64,000 nucleotides of DNA from Muricea muricata (lineage: Eukaryota; Cnidaria; Anthozoa; Malacalcyonacea; Plexauridae), in the NCBI GenBank assembly GCA_963855995.1, contig OY979717.1, positions 35,350,997 through 35,414,996 on the forward strand, given 5' to 3'. Below are positions 41,007-53,363 of this stretch, in pieces (position 1 is the first letter of the stretch; every line of letters starts with the position of its first letter). Below the pieces are notes generated by a model. The model was given only the letters and a program-made list of their open reading frames with translations. It did not search any database and was not told the DNA's origin. A program made the position numbers and the translations under genes.

Positions 41007-41247
41007 TTCTAAACTTTTTAGACTTCTTTGTATAATGTGGCGGTCATCAGGTGTACTTAATTCGCGTAAGGGCTAAAGCCCGTTCCTGGGCAGAAACAGT
41101 CTAATCTGAAAAACGTGTTTTAGGATAAAGAGATAAAATTCGTGGCCTGCTTATCCTTTGAAACCGTTGGAAAAGTTTGCTTCTATCGACTCTCAGACAA
41201 TAATGTATATGAGATACGCTGAGATTTTTTCCAATAAAAGCAGCCAT

Positions 41248-41325
41248 GTTTCTGTAGTGTAGTGTAGTAGTTATCACGTGTGCTTAACACGCACAAGGTC
41301 CCCAGTTCGATCCTGGGCAGAAATA
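41248..41325 (+). tRNA. tRNA-Val(AAC), VA1 with insertion (U23)
   Basis: A18 and T72. Confidence 0.68.
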
Positions 41326-41553
41326 ATGGGAAAATTTTTCACTGTAAAGAAAAAATATATTTTGATTTTTTGACAAATATCTCAACACACTTAGGCGAGA
41401 GTATTTCATACTCTAGCACGCGTACAAAAAAAATTGTGTTCAATTCTTTTAGAGTTTAAAACAGTGTGTTTCCTCACATTTCATTCTCTTTGTATTTTTT
41501 TCTACGCATTCTCACAAAAATTGTTCAGAATTTTTTTGGAACACATCAAGCGT

Positions 41554-41626
41554 GTTTCTGTAATGTAGTGGTCATCACGTGCGCCTCACACGCGCAAGGT
41601 CCTCAGTTCGATCCTGGGCAGAAACA
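41554..41626 (+). tRNA. tRNA-Val(CAC), VC of U23
   Basis: Matches the VC reference. Confidence 0.8.
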
Positions 41627-42274
41627 TTCTAAACTAATAAATTTCCGTCTTTATTGTAGCGATCAACATGTGTACTTAATTCGTGTAAGAAGCGTAAAAA
41701 TCGTGCTATTATCTCATTAAAAAGTATCTTTCAAACAATATTCATCTTAATAAAAATCTTCGCTTCGAGCAACATGTTATTTGAGTCAATGGTTTTGCAC
41801 TTACCCAGAAAGAAGCTTCAAAAATTTTTTGCTTCCTGAGATTTTGGAACTGTTAAAAAGTCCATGTTTCCATAGTGTAGCGGTCATCAAAAGTGGTTAA
41901 CAAAGAGAAGGACTCGAGTTTGATCCTTGGTAGAACCAGTCTAAATTGAAAAACTTTTTTCTTTAGTACATTCATCATGTTCAGTTATGCTTTTAATTGG
42001 CCCATTTCTCCCAGCTCGATCCCGACAAAAAAGTTTAAGCTAAAAATTGTGCTTTCGATTTTTAAAACAGTATGTTTAAAACAATGTTAATTTTACTGAA
42101 TATTTTGGCTAAGACTAGGATATTTTTCAAGTCAATGGTTTTGCACTTACGACGGCGCTATAAAATTCCTCGCATTCTTAATATTTGAAACATTTGGAAA
42201 CGTTGGCTTGTATCGACTCAGAAACAATAATGTATATAAAAAACGCTGAGAATTTTTTCCATAAATGAAACCAT

Positions 42275-42347
42275 GTTTCTGTAGTGTAGTAGTTACCACG
42301 TGTGCTTAACACGCACAAGGTCCCCAGTTCAATACAGGGCAAAAACA
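42275..42347 (+). pseudogene. tRNA-Val(AAC) pseudogene, VA2 (U24)
   Basis: As the 9291 reference. Confidence 0.6.
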
Positions 42348-42582
42348 ATCGAAAGTTTTTTCACTGCAAAGAAAAAAGATATTTTGAACTTTTTGACAAA
42401 TACGTGGAAACAACAAGGCGAGATAATTTCATAGTGTAGCGCCCGTACATAAAATAAAAATTGTGCCCAATTCTTTTAGGGTTAAAAACAGTGTGTTTCT
42501 TAGCTTTTCTTTCTGCGTGTCAATTTTTTCTTCTCATTAATCACTATCATTCCCAGGAAATGTTGTGCAACAGTTCAATCGC

Positions 42583-42655
42583 GTTTCTGTAGTGTAGTGG
42601 TCATCACGTGCGCTTTACACGCGCAAGGTCCTCAGTTCGATCCTGAGCAGAAAAT
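42583..42655 (+). tRNA. tRNA-Val(TAC), VT of U24
   Basis: aaaat subtype with a full VM-type upstream flank (cattcccagg). Confidence 0.68.
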
Positions 42656-42896
42656 TTCTAAACTTTTTAGACTTCTTTGTATAATGTGGCGGTCATCAGG
42701 TGTACTTAATTCGCGTAAGGGCTAAAGCCCGTTCCTGGGCAGAAACAGTCTAATCTGAAAAACGTGTTTTAGGATAAAGACATAAAATTCGTGGCCTGCT
42801 TATCCTTTGAAACCGTTGGAAAAGTTTGCTTCTATCGACTCTCAGACAATAACGTATATGAGATACGCTGAGATTTTTTCCAATAAAAGCAGCCAT

Positions 42897-42974
42897 GTTT
42901 CTGTAGTGTAGTGTAGTAGTTATCACGTGTGCTTAACACGCACAAGGTCCCCAGTTCGATCCTTGGCAGAAACA
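42897..42974 (+). tRNA. tRNA-Val(AAC), VA1 with insertion (U24)
   Basis: A18; G63 to T makes a C51-T63 mismatch in the T stem. Confidence 0.66.
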
Positions 42975-43202
42975 ATGGGAAAATTTTTCACTGTAAAGAA
43001 AAAATATATTTTGATTTTTTGACAAATATCTCAAAACACTTAGGCGAGAATATTTCATACTCTAGCACGCGTACAAAAAAAATTGTGTTCAATTCTTTTA
43101 GAGTTTAAAACAGTGTGTTTCCTCACATTTCATTCTCTTTGTATTTTTTTCTACGTATTCTCACAAAAATTGTTCAGAATTTTTTTAGAACACATCAAGC
43201 GT

Positions 43203-43275
43203 GTTTCTGTAATGTAGTGGTCATCACGTGCGCCTCACACGCGCAAGGTCCTCAGTTCGATCCCGGGCAGAAACA
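43203..43275 (+). tRNA. tRNA-Val(CAC), VC of U24
   Basis: T62 to C makes an A52-C62 mismatch in the T stem. Confidence 0.72.
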
Positions 43276-43923
43276 TTCTAAACTAATAAATTTCCGTCTT
43301 TATTGTAGCGATCAACATGTGTACTTAATTCGTGTAAGAAGCGTAAAAATCGTGCTATTATCTCATTAAAAAGTATCTTTCAAACAATATTCATCTTAAT
43401 AAAAATCTTCGCTTCGAGCAACATGTTATTTGAGTCAATGGTTTTGCACTTAGCCAGAAAGAAGCTTCAAAAATTTTTTGCTTCCTGAGATTTTGGAACT
43501 GTTAAAAAGTCTATGTTTCCATAGTGTAGCGGTCATCAAAAGTGGTTAACAAAGAGAAGGACTCGAGTTTGATCCTTGGTAGAACCACTCTAAATTGAAA
43601 AACTTTTTTCTTTAGTACATTCATCATGTTCAGTTATGCTTTTAATTGGCCCATTTCTCCCAGCTCGATCCCTACAAAAAAGTTTAAGCTAAAAATTGTG
43701 CTTTCGATTTTTAAAACAGTATGTTTAAAACAATGTTAATCTTACTGAATATTTTGGCTAAGACTAGGATGTTTTTAAAGTCAATGGTTTTGCACCTACG
43801 ACGGCGCTATAAAATTCCTTGCATTCTTAATATTTGAAACATTTGGAAACGTTGGCTTGTATCGACTCAGAAACAATAATGTATATAAAAAACGCTGAGA
43901 ATTTTTTCCATAAATGAAACCAT

Positions 43924-43996
43924 GTTTCTGTAGTGTAGTAGTTACCACGTGTGCTTAACACGCACAAGGTCCCCAGTTCAATACAGGGCAAAAACA
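43924..43996 (+). pseudogene. tRNA-Val(AAC) pseudogene, VA2 (U25)
   Basis: As the 9291 reference. Confidence 0.6.
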
Positions 43997-44231
43997 ATCG
44001 AAACTTTTTTCACTGCAAAGAAAAAAGATATTTTGAACTTTTTGACAAATACGTGGAAACAACAAGGCGAGATAATTTCATAGTGTAGCGCCCGTACATA
44101 AAATAAAAATTGTGCCCAATTCTTTTAGGGTTAAAAACAGTGTGTTTCTTAGCTTTTCTTTCTGCGTGTCAATTTTTTCTTCTCATTAATCACTATCATT
44201 CCCAGGAAATGTTGTGCAACAGTTCAATCGC

Positions 44232-44304
44232 AATTCTGTAGTGTAGTGGTCATCACATGCGCTTCATACGCGTAAGGTTCTCAGTTCGATCCTGAGCAGA
44301 AACA
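44232..44304 (+). tRNA. tRNA-Val-type, CAT anticodon, VM (U25)
   Basis: C42 to T (cgcgtaagg) turns the G28-C42 pair into a wobble. Confidence 0.56.
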
Positions 44305-44545
44305 TTCTAAACTTTTTAGCCTTCTTTCTATAATGTGGCGGTCATCAGGTGTACTTAATTCGCGTAAGGGCTAAAGCCCGTCCCTGGGCAGAAACAGTCT
44401 AATCTGAAAAACGTGCTTTAGGATAAAGACATAAAATTCGTGGCCTGCTTATCCTTTGAAACCGTTGGAAAAGTTGGCTTCTATCGACTCTCAGACAATA
44501 ATGTATATGAGATACGCTGAGATTTTTTCTAATAAAAGCAGCCAT

Positions 44546-44623
44546 GTTTCTGTAGTGTAGTGTAGTGGTTATCACGTGTGCTTAACACGCACAAGGTCCC
44601 CAGTTCGATCCTGGGCAGAAATA
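44546..44623 (+). tRNA. tRNA-Val(AAC), VA1 with insertion (U25)
   Basis: GG retained, T72. Confidence 0.7.
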
Positions 44624-44851
44624 ATGGGAAAATTTTTCACTGTAAAGAAAAAATATATTTTGACTTTTTGACAAATATCTCAACACACTTAGGCGAGAAT
44701 ATTTCATACTCTAGCACGCGTACAAAAAAAATTGTGTTCAATTCTTTTAGAGTTTAAAACAGTGTGTTTCCTCACATTTCATTCTCTTTGTATTTTTTTC
44801 TACGCATTCTCACAAAAATTGTTCAGAATTTTTTTGGAACACATCAAGCGT

Positions 44852-44924
44852 GTTTCTGTAATGTAGTGGTCATCACGTGCGCCTCACACGCGCAAGGTCC
44901 TCAGTTCGATCCTGGGCAGAAACA
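44852..44924 (+). tRNA. tRNA-Val(CAC), VC of U25
   Basis: Matches the VC reference. Confidence 0.8.
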
Positions 44925-45570
44925 TTCTAAACTAATAAATTTCCGTCTTTATTGTAGCGATCAACATGTGTACTTAATTCGTGTAAGAAGCGTAAAAATC
45001 GTGCTATTATCTCATTAAAAAGTATCTTTCAAACAATATTCATCTTAATAAAAATCTTCGCTTCGAGCAACATGTTATTTGAGTCAATGGTTTTGCACTT
45101 ACCCAGAAAGAAGCTTGAAAATTTTTTGCTTCCTGAGATTTTGGAACTGTTAAAAAGTCCATGTTTCCGTAGTGTAGCGGTCATCAAGTGTGGTTAACAA
45201 AGAGAAGGACTCGAGTTTGATCCTTGGTAGAACCAGTCTAAATTGAAAAACTTTTTTCTTTAGTACATTCATCATGTTCAGTTATGCTTTTAATTGGCCC
45301 ATTTCTCCCAGCTCGATCCCGACAAAAAAGTTTAAGCTAAAAATTGTGCTTTCGATTTTTAAAACAGTATGTTTAAAACAATGTTAATCTTACTGAATAT
45401 TTTGGCAAGACTAGGATGTTTTTCAAGTCAATGGTTTTGCACCTACGACGGCGCTATAAAATTGCTCGCATTCTTACTATTTGAAACATTTGGAAACGTT
45501 AGCTTGTATCGACTCAGAAACAATAATGTATATAAAAAACATTGAGAATTTTTTCCATAAATGAAGCCAT

Positions 45571-45643
45571 GTTTCTGTAGTGTAGTAGTTATCACGTGCG
45601 CTTAACACGCACAAGGTCCCCAGTTCAATCCTGGGCATAAACA
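45571..45643 (+). tRNA. tRNA-Val(AAC)-like, VA3 (U26)
   Basis: As 509. Confidence 0.5.
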
Positions 45644-45878
45644 ATGGGAAAATTTTCCACTGTAAAGAAAAAATATATTTTGAATCTTTTGACAAATACG
45701 TGGAAAAAACGAGGCGAGAATATTTCAAAGTGTAGCGCCCGTACATAAAATAAAAATTGTGTCCAATTATTTTAGGGTTAAAAACAGTGTGTTTCCTAGC
45801 TTTTCTTTCTCCGTGTATATTTTTTCTTCTCATTTCTCACTACCATTCCTAGGAAATGTTGTGCAACAGATCAATCGC

Positions 45879-45951
45879 GTTTCTGTAGTGTAGTGGTCAT
45901 CACGTGCGCTTTACACGCGCAAGGTCCTCAGTTCGATCCTGAGCAGAAAAT
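45879..45951 (+). tRNA. tRNA-Val(TAC), VT of U26
   Basis: aaaat subtype. Confidence 0.68.
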
Positions 45952-46192
45952 TTCTAAACTTTTTAGACTTCTTTGTATAATGTGGCGGTCATCAGGTGTA
46001 CTTAATTCGCGTAAGGGCTAAAGCCCGTTCCTGGGCAGAAACAGTCTAATCTGAAAAACGTGTTTTAGGATAAAGACATAAAATTCGTGGCCTGCTTATC
46101 CTTTGAAACCGTTGGAAAAGTTTGCTTCTATCGACTCTCAGACAATAACGTATATGAGATACGCTGAGATTTTTTCCAATAAAAGCAGCCAT

Positions 46193-46270
46193 GTTTCTGT
46201 AGTGTAGTGTAGTAGTTATCACGTGTGCTTAACACGCACAAGGTCCCCAGTTCGATCCTGGGCAGAAACA
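46193..46270 (+). tRNA. tRNA-Val(AAC), VA1 with insertion (U26)
   Basis: As the 8264 reference. Confidence 0.72.
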
Positions 46271-46498
46271 ATGGGAAAATTTTTCACTGTAAAGAAAAAA
46301 TATATTTTGATTTTTTGACAAATATCTCAAAACACTTAGGCGAGAATATTTCATACTCTAGCACGCGTACAAAAAAAATTGTGTTCAATTCTTTTAGAGT
46401 TTAAAACAGTGTGTTTCCTCACATTTCATTCTCTTTGTATTTTTTTCTACGCATTCTCACAAAAATTGTTCAGAATTTTTTTGGAACACATCAAGCGT

Positions 46499-46571
46499 GT
46501 TTCTGTAATGTAGTGGTCATCACGTGCGCCTCACACGCGCAAGGTCCTCAGTTCGATCCTGGGCAGAAACA
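46499..46571 (+). tRNA. tRNA-Val(CAC), VC of U26
   Basis: Matches the VC reference. Confidence 0.8.
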
Positions 46572-47218
46572 TTCTAAACTAATAAATTTCCGTCTTTATT
46601 GTAGCGATCAACATGTGTACTTAATTCGTGTAAGAAGCGCAAAAATCGTGCTATTATCTCATTAAAAAGTATCTTTCAAACAATATTCATCTTAATAAAA
46701 ATCTTCGCTTCGAGCAACATGTTATTTGAGTCAATGGTTTTGCACTTACCCAGAAAGAAGCTTCAAAAATTTTTTGCTTCCTGAGATTTTGGAACTGTTA
46801 AAAAGTCCATGTTTCCATAGTGTAGCGGTCATCAAAAGTGGTTAACAAAGAGAAGGACTCGAGTTTGATCCTTGGTAGAACCAGTCTAAATTGAAAAACT
46901 TTTTCTTTAGTACATTCATCATGTTCAGTTATGCTTTTAATTGGCCCATTTCTCCCAGCTCGATCCCGACAAAAAAGTTTAAGCTAAAAATTGTGCTTTC
47001 GATTTTTAAAACAGTATGTTTAAAACAATGTTAATCTTACTGAATATTTTGGCTAAGACTAGGATGTTTTTCAAGTCAATGGTTTTGCACCTACGACGGC
47101 GCTATAAAATTCCTCGCATTCTTAATATTTGAAACATTTGGAAACGTTGGCTTGTATCGACTCAGAAACAATAATGTATATAAAAAACGCTGAGAATTTT
47201 TTCCATAAATGAAACCAT

Positions 47219-47291
47219 GTTTCTGTAGTGTAGTAGTTACCACGTGTGCTTAACACGCACAAGGTCCCCAGTTCAATACAGGGCAAAAACA
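47219..47291 (+). pseudogene. tRNA-Val(AAC) pseudogene, VA2 (U27)
   Basis: As the 9291 reference. Confidence 0.6.
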
Positions 47292-47526
47292 ATCGAAAGT
47301 TTTTTCACGGCAAAGAAAAAAGATATTTTGAACTTTTTGACAAATACGTGGAAACAACAAGGCGAGATAATTTCATAGTGTAGCGCCCGTACATAAAATA
47401 AAAATTGTGCCCAATTCTTTTAGGGTTAAAAACAGTGTGTTTCTTAGCTTTTCTTTCTGCGTGTCAATTTTTTCTTCTCATTAATCACTATCATTCCCAG
47501 GAAATGTTGTGCAACAGTTCAATCGC

Positions 47527-47599
47527 AATTCTGTAGTGTAGTGGTCATCACATGCGCTTCATACGCGCAAGGTTCTCAGTTCGATCCTGAGCAGAAACA
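47527..47599 (+). tRNA. tRNA-Val-type, CAT anticodon, VM (U27)
   Basis: As the 9599 reference. Confidence 0.58.
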
Positions 47600-47840
47600 T
47601 TCTAAACTTTTTAGCCTTCTTTGTATAATGTGGCGGTCATCAGGTGTACTTAATTCGCGTAAGGGCTAAAGCCCGTTCCTGGGCAGAAACAGTCTAATCT
47701 GAAAAACGTGCTTTAGGATAAAGACATAAAATTCGTGGCCTGCTTATCCTTTGAAACCGTTGGAAAAGTTGGCTTCTATCGACTCTCAGACAATAATGTA
47801 TATGAGATACGCTGAGATTTTTTCCAATAAAAGCAGCCAT

Positions 47841-47918
47841 GTTTCTGTAGTGTAGTGTAGTGGTTATCACGTGTGCTTAACACGCACAAGGTCCCCAGTT
47901 CGATCCTGGGCAGAAATA
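47841..47918 (+). tRNA. tRNA-Val(AAC), VA1 with insertion (U27)
   Basis: GG retained, T72. Confidence 0.7.
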
Positions 47919-48145
47919 ATGGGAAAATTTTTCACTGTAAAGAAAAAATATATTTTGATTTTTTGACAAATATCTCAACACACTTAGGCGAGAGTATTTC
48001 ATACTCTAGCACGCGTACAAAAAAAATTGTGTTCAATTCTTTTAGAGTTTAAAACAGTGTGTTTCCTCACATTTCATTCTCTTTGTATTTTTTCTACGCA
48101 TTCTCACAAAAATTGTTCAGAATTTTTTTGGAACACATCAAGCGT

Positions 48146-48218
48146 GTTTCTGTAATGTAGTGGTCATCACGTGCGCCTCACACGCGCAAGGTCCTCAGTT
48201 CGATCCTGGGCAGAAACA
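48146..48218 (+). tRNA. tRNA-Val(CAC), VC of U27
   Basis: Matches the VC reference. Confidence 0.8.
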
Positions 48219-48865
48219 TTCTAAACTAATAAATTTCCGTCTTTATTGTAGCGATCAACATGTGTACTTAATTCGTGTAAGAAGCGTAAAAATCGTGCTA
48301 TTATCTCATTAAAAAGTATCTTTCAAACAATATTCATCTTAATAAAAATCTTCGCTTCGAGCAACATGTTATTTGAGTCAATGGTTTTGCACTTACCCAG
48401 AAAGAAGCTTGAAAATTTTTTGCTTCCTGAGATTTTGGAACTGTTAAAAAGTCCATGTTTCCATAGTGTAGCGGTCATCAAGTGTGGTTAACAAAGAGAA
48501 GGACTCGAGTTTGATCCTTGGTAGAACCAGTCTAAATTGAAAAACTTTTTTCTTTAGTACATTCATCATGTTCAGTTATGCTTTTAATTGGCCCATTTCT
48601 CCCAGCTCGATCCCGACAAAAAAGTTTAAGCTAAAAATTGTGCTTTCGATTTTTAAAACAGTATGTTTAACACAATGTTAATCTTACTGAATATTTTGGC
48701 TAAGACTAGGATGTTTTTCAAGTCAATGGTTTTGCACCTACGACGGCGCTATAAAATTGCTCGCATTCTTACTATTTGAAACATTTGGAAACGTTAGCTT
48801 GTATCGACTCAGAAACAATAATGTATATAAAAAACATTGAGAATTTTTTCCATAAATGAAGCCAT

Positions 48866-48938
48866 GTTTCTGTAGTGTAGTAGTTATCACGTGCGCTTAA
48901 CACGCACAAGGTCCCCAGTTCAATCCTGGGCATAAACA
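48866..48938 (+). tRNA. tRNA-Val(AAC)-like, VA3 (U28)
   Basis: As 509. Confidence 0.5.
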
Positions 48939-49173
48939 ATGGGAAAATTTTTAACTGTAAAGAAAAAATATATTTTGAATCTTTTGACAAATACGTGGAA
49001 AAAACGAGGCGAGAATATTTCAAAGTGTAGCGCCCGTACATAAAATAAAAATTGTGTCCAATTATTTTAGGGTTAAAAACAGTGTGTTTCCTAGCTTTTC
49101 TTTCTCCGTGTATATTTTTTCTTCTCATTTCTCACTACCATTCCTAGGAAATGTTGTGCAACAGATCAATCGC

Positions 49174-49246
49174 GTTTCTGTAGTGTAGTGGTCATCACGT
49201 GCGCTTTACACGCGCAAGGTCCTCAGTTCGATCCTGAGCAGAAAAT
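49174..49246 (+). tRNA. tRNA-Val(TAC), VT of U28
   Basis: aaaat subtype. Confidence 0.68.
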
Positions 49247-49487
49247 TTCTAAACTTTTTAGACTTCTTTGTATAATGTGGCGGTCATCAGGTGTACTTAA
49301 TTCGCGTAAGGGCTAAAGCCCGTTCCTGGGCAGAAACAGTCTAATCTGAAAAACGTGTTTTAGGATAAAGACATAAAATTCGTGGCCTGCTTATCCTTTG
49401 AAACCGTTGGAAAAGTTGGCTTCTATCGACTCTCAGACAATAACGTATATGAGATACGCTGAGATTTTTTCCAATAAAAGCAGCCAT

Positions 49488-49565
49488 GTTTCTGTAGTGT
49501 AGTGTAGTAGTTATCACGTGTGCTTAACACGCACAAGGTCCCCAGTTCGATCCTGGGCAGAAACA
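49488..49565 (+). tRNA. tRNA-Val(AAC), VA1 with insertion (U28)
   Basis: As the 8264 reference. Confidence 0.72.
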
Positions 49566-49793
49566 ATGGGAAAATTTTTCACTGTAAAGAAAAAATATAT
49601 TTTGATTTTTTGACAAATATCTCAAAACACTTAGGCGAGAATATTTCATACTCTAGCACGCGTACAAAAAAAATTGTGTTCAATTCTTTTCGGGTTTAAA
49701 ACAGTGTGTTGCCTCAAATTTCATTCTTTTTGTATTTTTTTCAACGCATTCTCACAAAAATTGTTCAGAATTTTTTTGGAACACATCAAGCGT

Positions 49794-49831
49794 GTTTCTG
49801 TAATGTAGTGGTTCTATCCTGGGCAGAAACA
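49794..49831 (+). pseudogene. Deleted tRNA-Val(CAC) (U28)
   Basis: Same deletion; B-box core altered to ttctatcc (G57 to T). Confidence 0.88.
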
Positions 49832-50477
49832 TTCTAAACTAATAAATTTCCGTCTTTATTGTAGCGATCAACATGTGTACTTAATTCGTGTAAGAAGCCT
49901 AAAAATCGTGCTACTATCTCATTAAAAAGTATCTTTCAAACAATATTCATCTTAATAAAAATCTTCGCTTCGAGCAGCATGTTATTTGAGTCAATGGTTT
50001 TGCACTTACCCAGAAAGAAGCTTGAAAATTTTTGCTTCCTGAGATTTTGGAACACTTGAAAAGTCCATGTTTCCGTAGTGTAGCGGTCATCAAGTGTTGT
50101 TCACGAACAGAAGAACTCGAGTTGGTTCCTTGGCAGAAGCGGTCTAAATTGAAAAGCTTTTTGCTTTAGTCTATTCCTCATCTTCAGTTATGCTTTTAAT
50201 TGGCCAATTTCTCCCAGCTCGATCCCGACAAAAAAGTCTAAGCTAAAAATTGTGCTTTCGATTCCTAAAAAAGTATGTTTAAAACAATGTTAATCTTACT
50301 GAATATTTTGGCTAAGACTAGGATGTTTTTCAAGTCAATGGTTTTAAACCTACGACGGCGCTTTAAAAATCCTCGCATTCTTAGTGTTTGAAACATTTGG
50401 AAACGTTAGCTTGTATCGACTCAGAAACAATAATGTATATAAAAAACGCTGAGAATTTTTTCCATAAATGAAGCCAT

Positions 50478-50550
50478 GTTTCAATAGTGTAGTAGTTATC
50501 ACGTGTGCTTAACACGCACAAGGTCCCCAGTTCAATCCTGGGCAGAAACA
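50478..50550 (+). tRNA. tRNA-Val(AAC)-like, VA3 (U29)
   Basis: Acceptor 5' strand changed to gtttcaa, losing pairs 6 and 7; otherwise as 3735. Confidence 0.48.
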
Positions 50551-50784
50551 ATGGGAAAATTATCCACTGTAAAAAAAAATATATTTTGAATCTTTTGACA
50601 AATACGTGGAAAAAACAAGGCGAGAATATTTCAAAGTGTAGCGCCCGTACATAAAATAAAAATTGTGTCCAACTATTTTAGGGTTAAAAACAGTGTGTTT
50701 CCTAGCTTTTCTTTCTCCGTGTATATTTTTTCTTCTCATTTCTGACTACCATTCCTAGGAAATGTTGTGCAACAGATCAATCGC

Positions 50785-50857
50785 GTTTCTGTAGTGTAGT
50801 GGTCATCACGTACGTTTTACACGCGCAAGGTCTTCTGTTCGATCCTGAGCAGAAACA
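50785..50857 (+). tRNA. tRNA-Val(TAC)-like, VT of U29
   Basis: C31 to T as in U3, plus G28 to A and C49 to T, so both the anticodon stem and T stem are weakened. Confidence 0.58.
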
Positions 50858-51098
50858 TTCTAAACTTTTTAGCCTTCTTTCTATAATGTGGCGGTCATCA
50901 GGTGTACTTAATTCGCGTAAGGGCTAAAGCCCGTTCCTGGGCAGAAACAGTCTAGTCTGAAAAACGTGCTTTAGGATAAAGACATAAAATTCGTGGCCTG
51001 CTTATCCTTTGAAACCGTTGGAAAAGTTGGCTTCTATCGACTCTCAGACAATAATGTATATGAGACACGCTGAGATTTTTTCCAATAAAAGCAGCCAT

Positions 51099-51171
51099 GT
51101 TTCTGTAGTGTAGTGGTTTTCACGTGTGCTTAACACGCACAAGGTTCCCAGTTCGATCCTAGGCAGAAACA
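51099..51171 (+). tRNA. tRNA-Val(AAC), VA1 without insertion (U29)
   Basis: A21 to T and C51-A63 mismatch, as at 4357. Confidence 0.68.
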
Positions 51172-51400
51172 ATGGGAAAATTTTTCACTGTAAAGAAAAA
51201 ATATATTTTGATTTTTTGACATATATCTCAAAACACCTAGGCGAGAATATTTCATACTCTAGCACGCGTACAAAAAAAAATTGTGTTCAATTCTTTTAGA
51301 GTTTAAAACAGTGTGTTGCCTCACATTTCATTCTCTTTGTATTTTTTTCTACGCATTGTCACAAAAATGGTTCAGAATTTTTATGGAACACATCAAGCGT

Positions 51401-51473
51401 GTTTCTGTAATGTAGTGGTCATCTCGTGCGCCTCACACGCGCAAGGTCCTCAGTTCGATCCTGGGCAGAAACA
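51401..51473 (+). tRNA. tRNA-Val(CAC), VC of U29
   Basis: A24 to T, as in U3 and U14. Confidence 0.7.
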
Positions 51474-52120
51474 TTCTAAACTAATAAATTTCCGTCTTTA
51501 TTGTAGCGATCAACACGTGTACTTAATTCCTGTAAGAAGCCTAAAAATCGTGCTATTATCTCATTAAAAAGTATCTTTCAAACAATATTCATCTTAATAA
51601 AAATCTTCGCTTCGAGCAGCATGTTATTTGAGTCAATGGTTTTGCACTTACCCAGAAAGAAGCTTGAAAATTTTTTGCTTCCTGAGATTTTGGAACTGTT
51701 GAAAAGTCCATGTTTCCATAGTGTAGCGGTCATCAAGTGTGGTTAACAAAGAGAAGGACTCGAGTTTGATCCTTGGCAGAAGCAGTCTAAATTGAAAAAC
51801 TTTTTTCTTTAGTACATTCATCATGTTCAGTTATGCTTTTAATTGGCCCATTTCTCCCAGCTCGATCCCGACAAAAAAGTTTAAGCTAAAAATTGTGCTT
51901 TCGATTTTTAAAACAGTATGTTTAAAACAATGTTAATCTTACTGAATATTTTGGCTAAGACTAGGATGTTTTTCAAGTCAATGGTTTTGCACCTACGACG
52001 GCGCTATAAAATTCCTCGCATTCTTAATATTTGAAACATTTGGAAACGTTGGCTTGTATCGACTCAGAAACAATAATGTATATAAAAAACGCTGAGAATT
52101 TTTTCCATAAATGAAGCCAT

Positions 52121-52193
52121 GTTTCTGTAGTGTAGTAGTCACCACGTGTGCTTAACACGCACAAGGTCACCAGTTCAATCCTGGGCATAAAAA
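52121..52193 (+). tRNA. tRNA-Val(AAC)-like, VA3 (U30)
   Basis: cataaaa 3' end; an extra change at the variable loop/T stem border (ggtcaccag). Confidence 0.43.
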
Positions 52194-52427
52194 AGGGAAA
52201 ATTATCCACTGTAAAGAAAAAATATATTTTGAATCTTTTGACATTTACGTGGAAAAAACAAGGCGAGAATATTTCAAAGTGTAGCGCCCGTACATAAAAT
52301 AAAAATTGTGTCCAATTATTTTAGGGTTAAAAACAGTGTGTTTCCTAGCTTTTCTTTCTCCGTGTATATTTTTTCTTCTCATTTCTCACTACCATTCCTA
52401 GGAAATGTTGTGCAACAGATCAATCGC

Positions 52428-52500
52428 GTTTCTGTAGTGTAGTGGTCATCACGTGCGCTTTACACGCGCAAGGTCCTCTGTTCGATCCTGAGCAGAAACA
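52428..52500 (+). tRNA. tRNA-Val(TAC), VT of U30
   Basis: ctctg subtype. Confidence 0.74.
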
Positions 52501-52741
52501 TTCTAAACTTTTTAGCCTTCTTCCTATAATGTGGCGGTCATCAGGTGTACTTAATTCACGTAAGGGCTAAAGCCCGTTCCTGGGCAGAAACAGTCTAATC
52601 TGAAAAACGTGCTTTAGGATGAAGACATAAAATTCGTGGCCTGCTTATTGTTTGAAACAGTTGGAAAAGTTGGCTTCTATCGACTCTCAGACAATAATGT
52701 ATATGAAACACGCTGAGACTTTTTCCACTAAAAGCAGCCAT

Positions 52742-52814
52742 GTTTCTGTAGTGTAGTGGTTATCACGTGTGCTTAACACGCACAAGGTCCCAAGTTCAAT
52801 ACAGGGCAGAAACA
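52742..52814 (+). pseudogene. tRNA-Val(AAC) pseudogene, VA2 (U30 extra slot)
   Basis: As 6000, plus a T-stem change (gtcccaag, C51 to A). Confidence 0.57.
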
Positions 52815-53049
52815 ATCGAAAGTTTTTTCACTGCAAAGAAAAAAGATATTTTGAACTTTTGGACAAATACGTGGAAACAACAAGGCGAGATAATTTCATA
52901 GAGTAGCGCCCGTACATAAAATAAAAATTGTGTCCAATTCTTTTAGGGTTAAAAACAGTGTGTTTCTTAGCTTTTCTTTCTCCGTGTCAATTTTTTCTTC
53001 TCATTAATCACTATCATTCCTAGGAAATGTTGTGCAACAGTTCAATCGC

Positions 53050-53122
53050 AATTCTGTAGTGTTGTGGTCATCACATGCGCTTCACACGCGCAAGGTTCTC
53101 AGTTCGATCCTGAGCAGAAACA
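53050..53122 (+). tRNA. tRNA-Val(CAC)-like, VM ancestor form (U30)
   Basis: As 6308. Confidence 0.55.
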
Positions 53123-53363
53123 TTCTAAACTTTTTAGCCTTCTTTCTATAATGTGGCGGTCATCAGGTGTACTTAATTCGCGTAAGGGCTAAAGCCCGTT
53201 CCTGGGCAGAAACAGTCTAGTCTGAAAAACGTGCTTTAGGATAAAGACATAAAATTCGTGGCCTGCTTATCCTTTGAAACCGTTGGAAAAGTTGGCTTCT
53301 ATCGACTCTCAGACAATAATGTATATGAGACACGCTGAGATTTTTTCCAATAAAAGCAGCCAT

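Larger units (their letters stand above)
40118..41766 (+). repeat. Unit U23 (1,649 bp)
   Basis: Order D1-VA3/VA2 hybrid-VT-D2-VA1-VC. The slot-2 gene at 40626 has a short VA2-type patch inside VA3-type DNA. Confidence 0.92.
41767..43415 (+). repeat. Unit U24 (1,649 bp)
   Basis: Order D1-VA2-VT-D2-VA1-VC. Confidence 0.92.
43416..45064 (+). repeat. Unit U25 (1,649 bp)
   Basis: Order D1-VA2-VM-D2-VA1-VC. Confidence 0.92.
45065..46711 (+). repeat. Unit U26 (1,647 bp)
   Basis: Order D1-VA3-VT-D2-VA1-VC. Slot 1 begins gtttccg, which pairs better than the usual gtttcca. Confidence 0.92.
46712..48358 (+). repeat. Unit U27 (1,647 bp)
   Basis: Order D1-VA2-VM-D2-VA1-VC. Confidence 0.92.
48359..49971 (+). 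repeat. Unit U28 (1,613 bp)
   Basis: Order D1-VA3-VT-D2-VA1-deleted VC. Like U2 and U13, it directly precedes a variant block. Confidence 0.92.
49972..51613 (+). repeat. Unit U29 (1,642 bp), start of variant block
   Basis: Order D1(variant)-VA3-VT-D2-VA1-VC. Shares the private changes of U3, including gattcctaaaaaag in the slot 1-2 spacer. Confidence 0.9.
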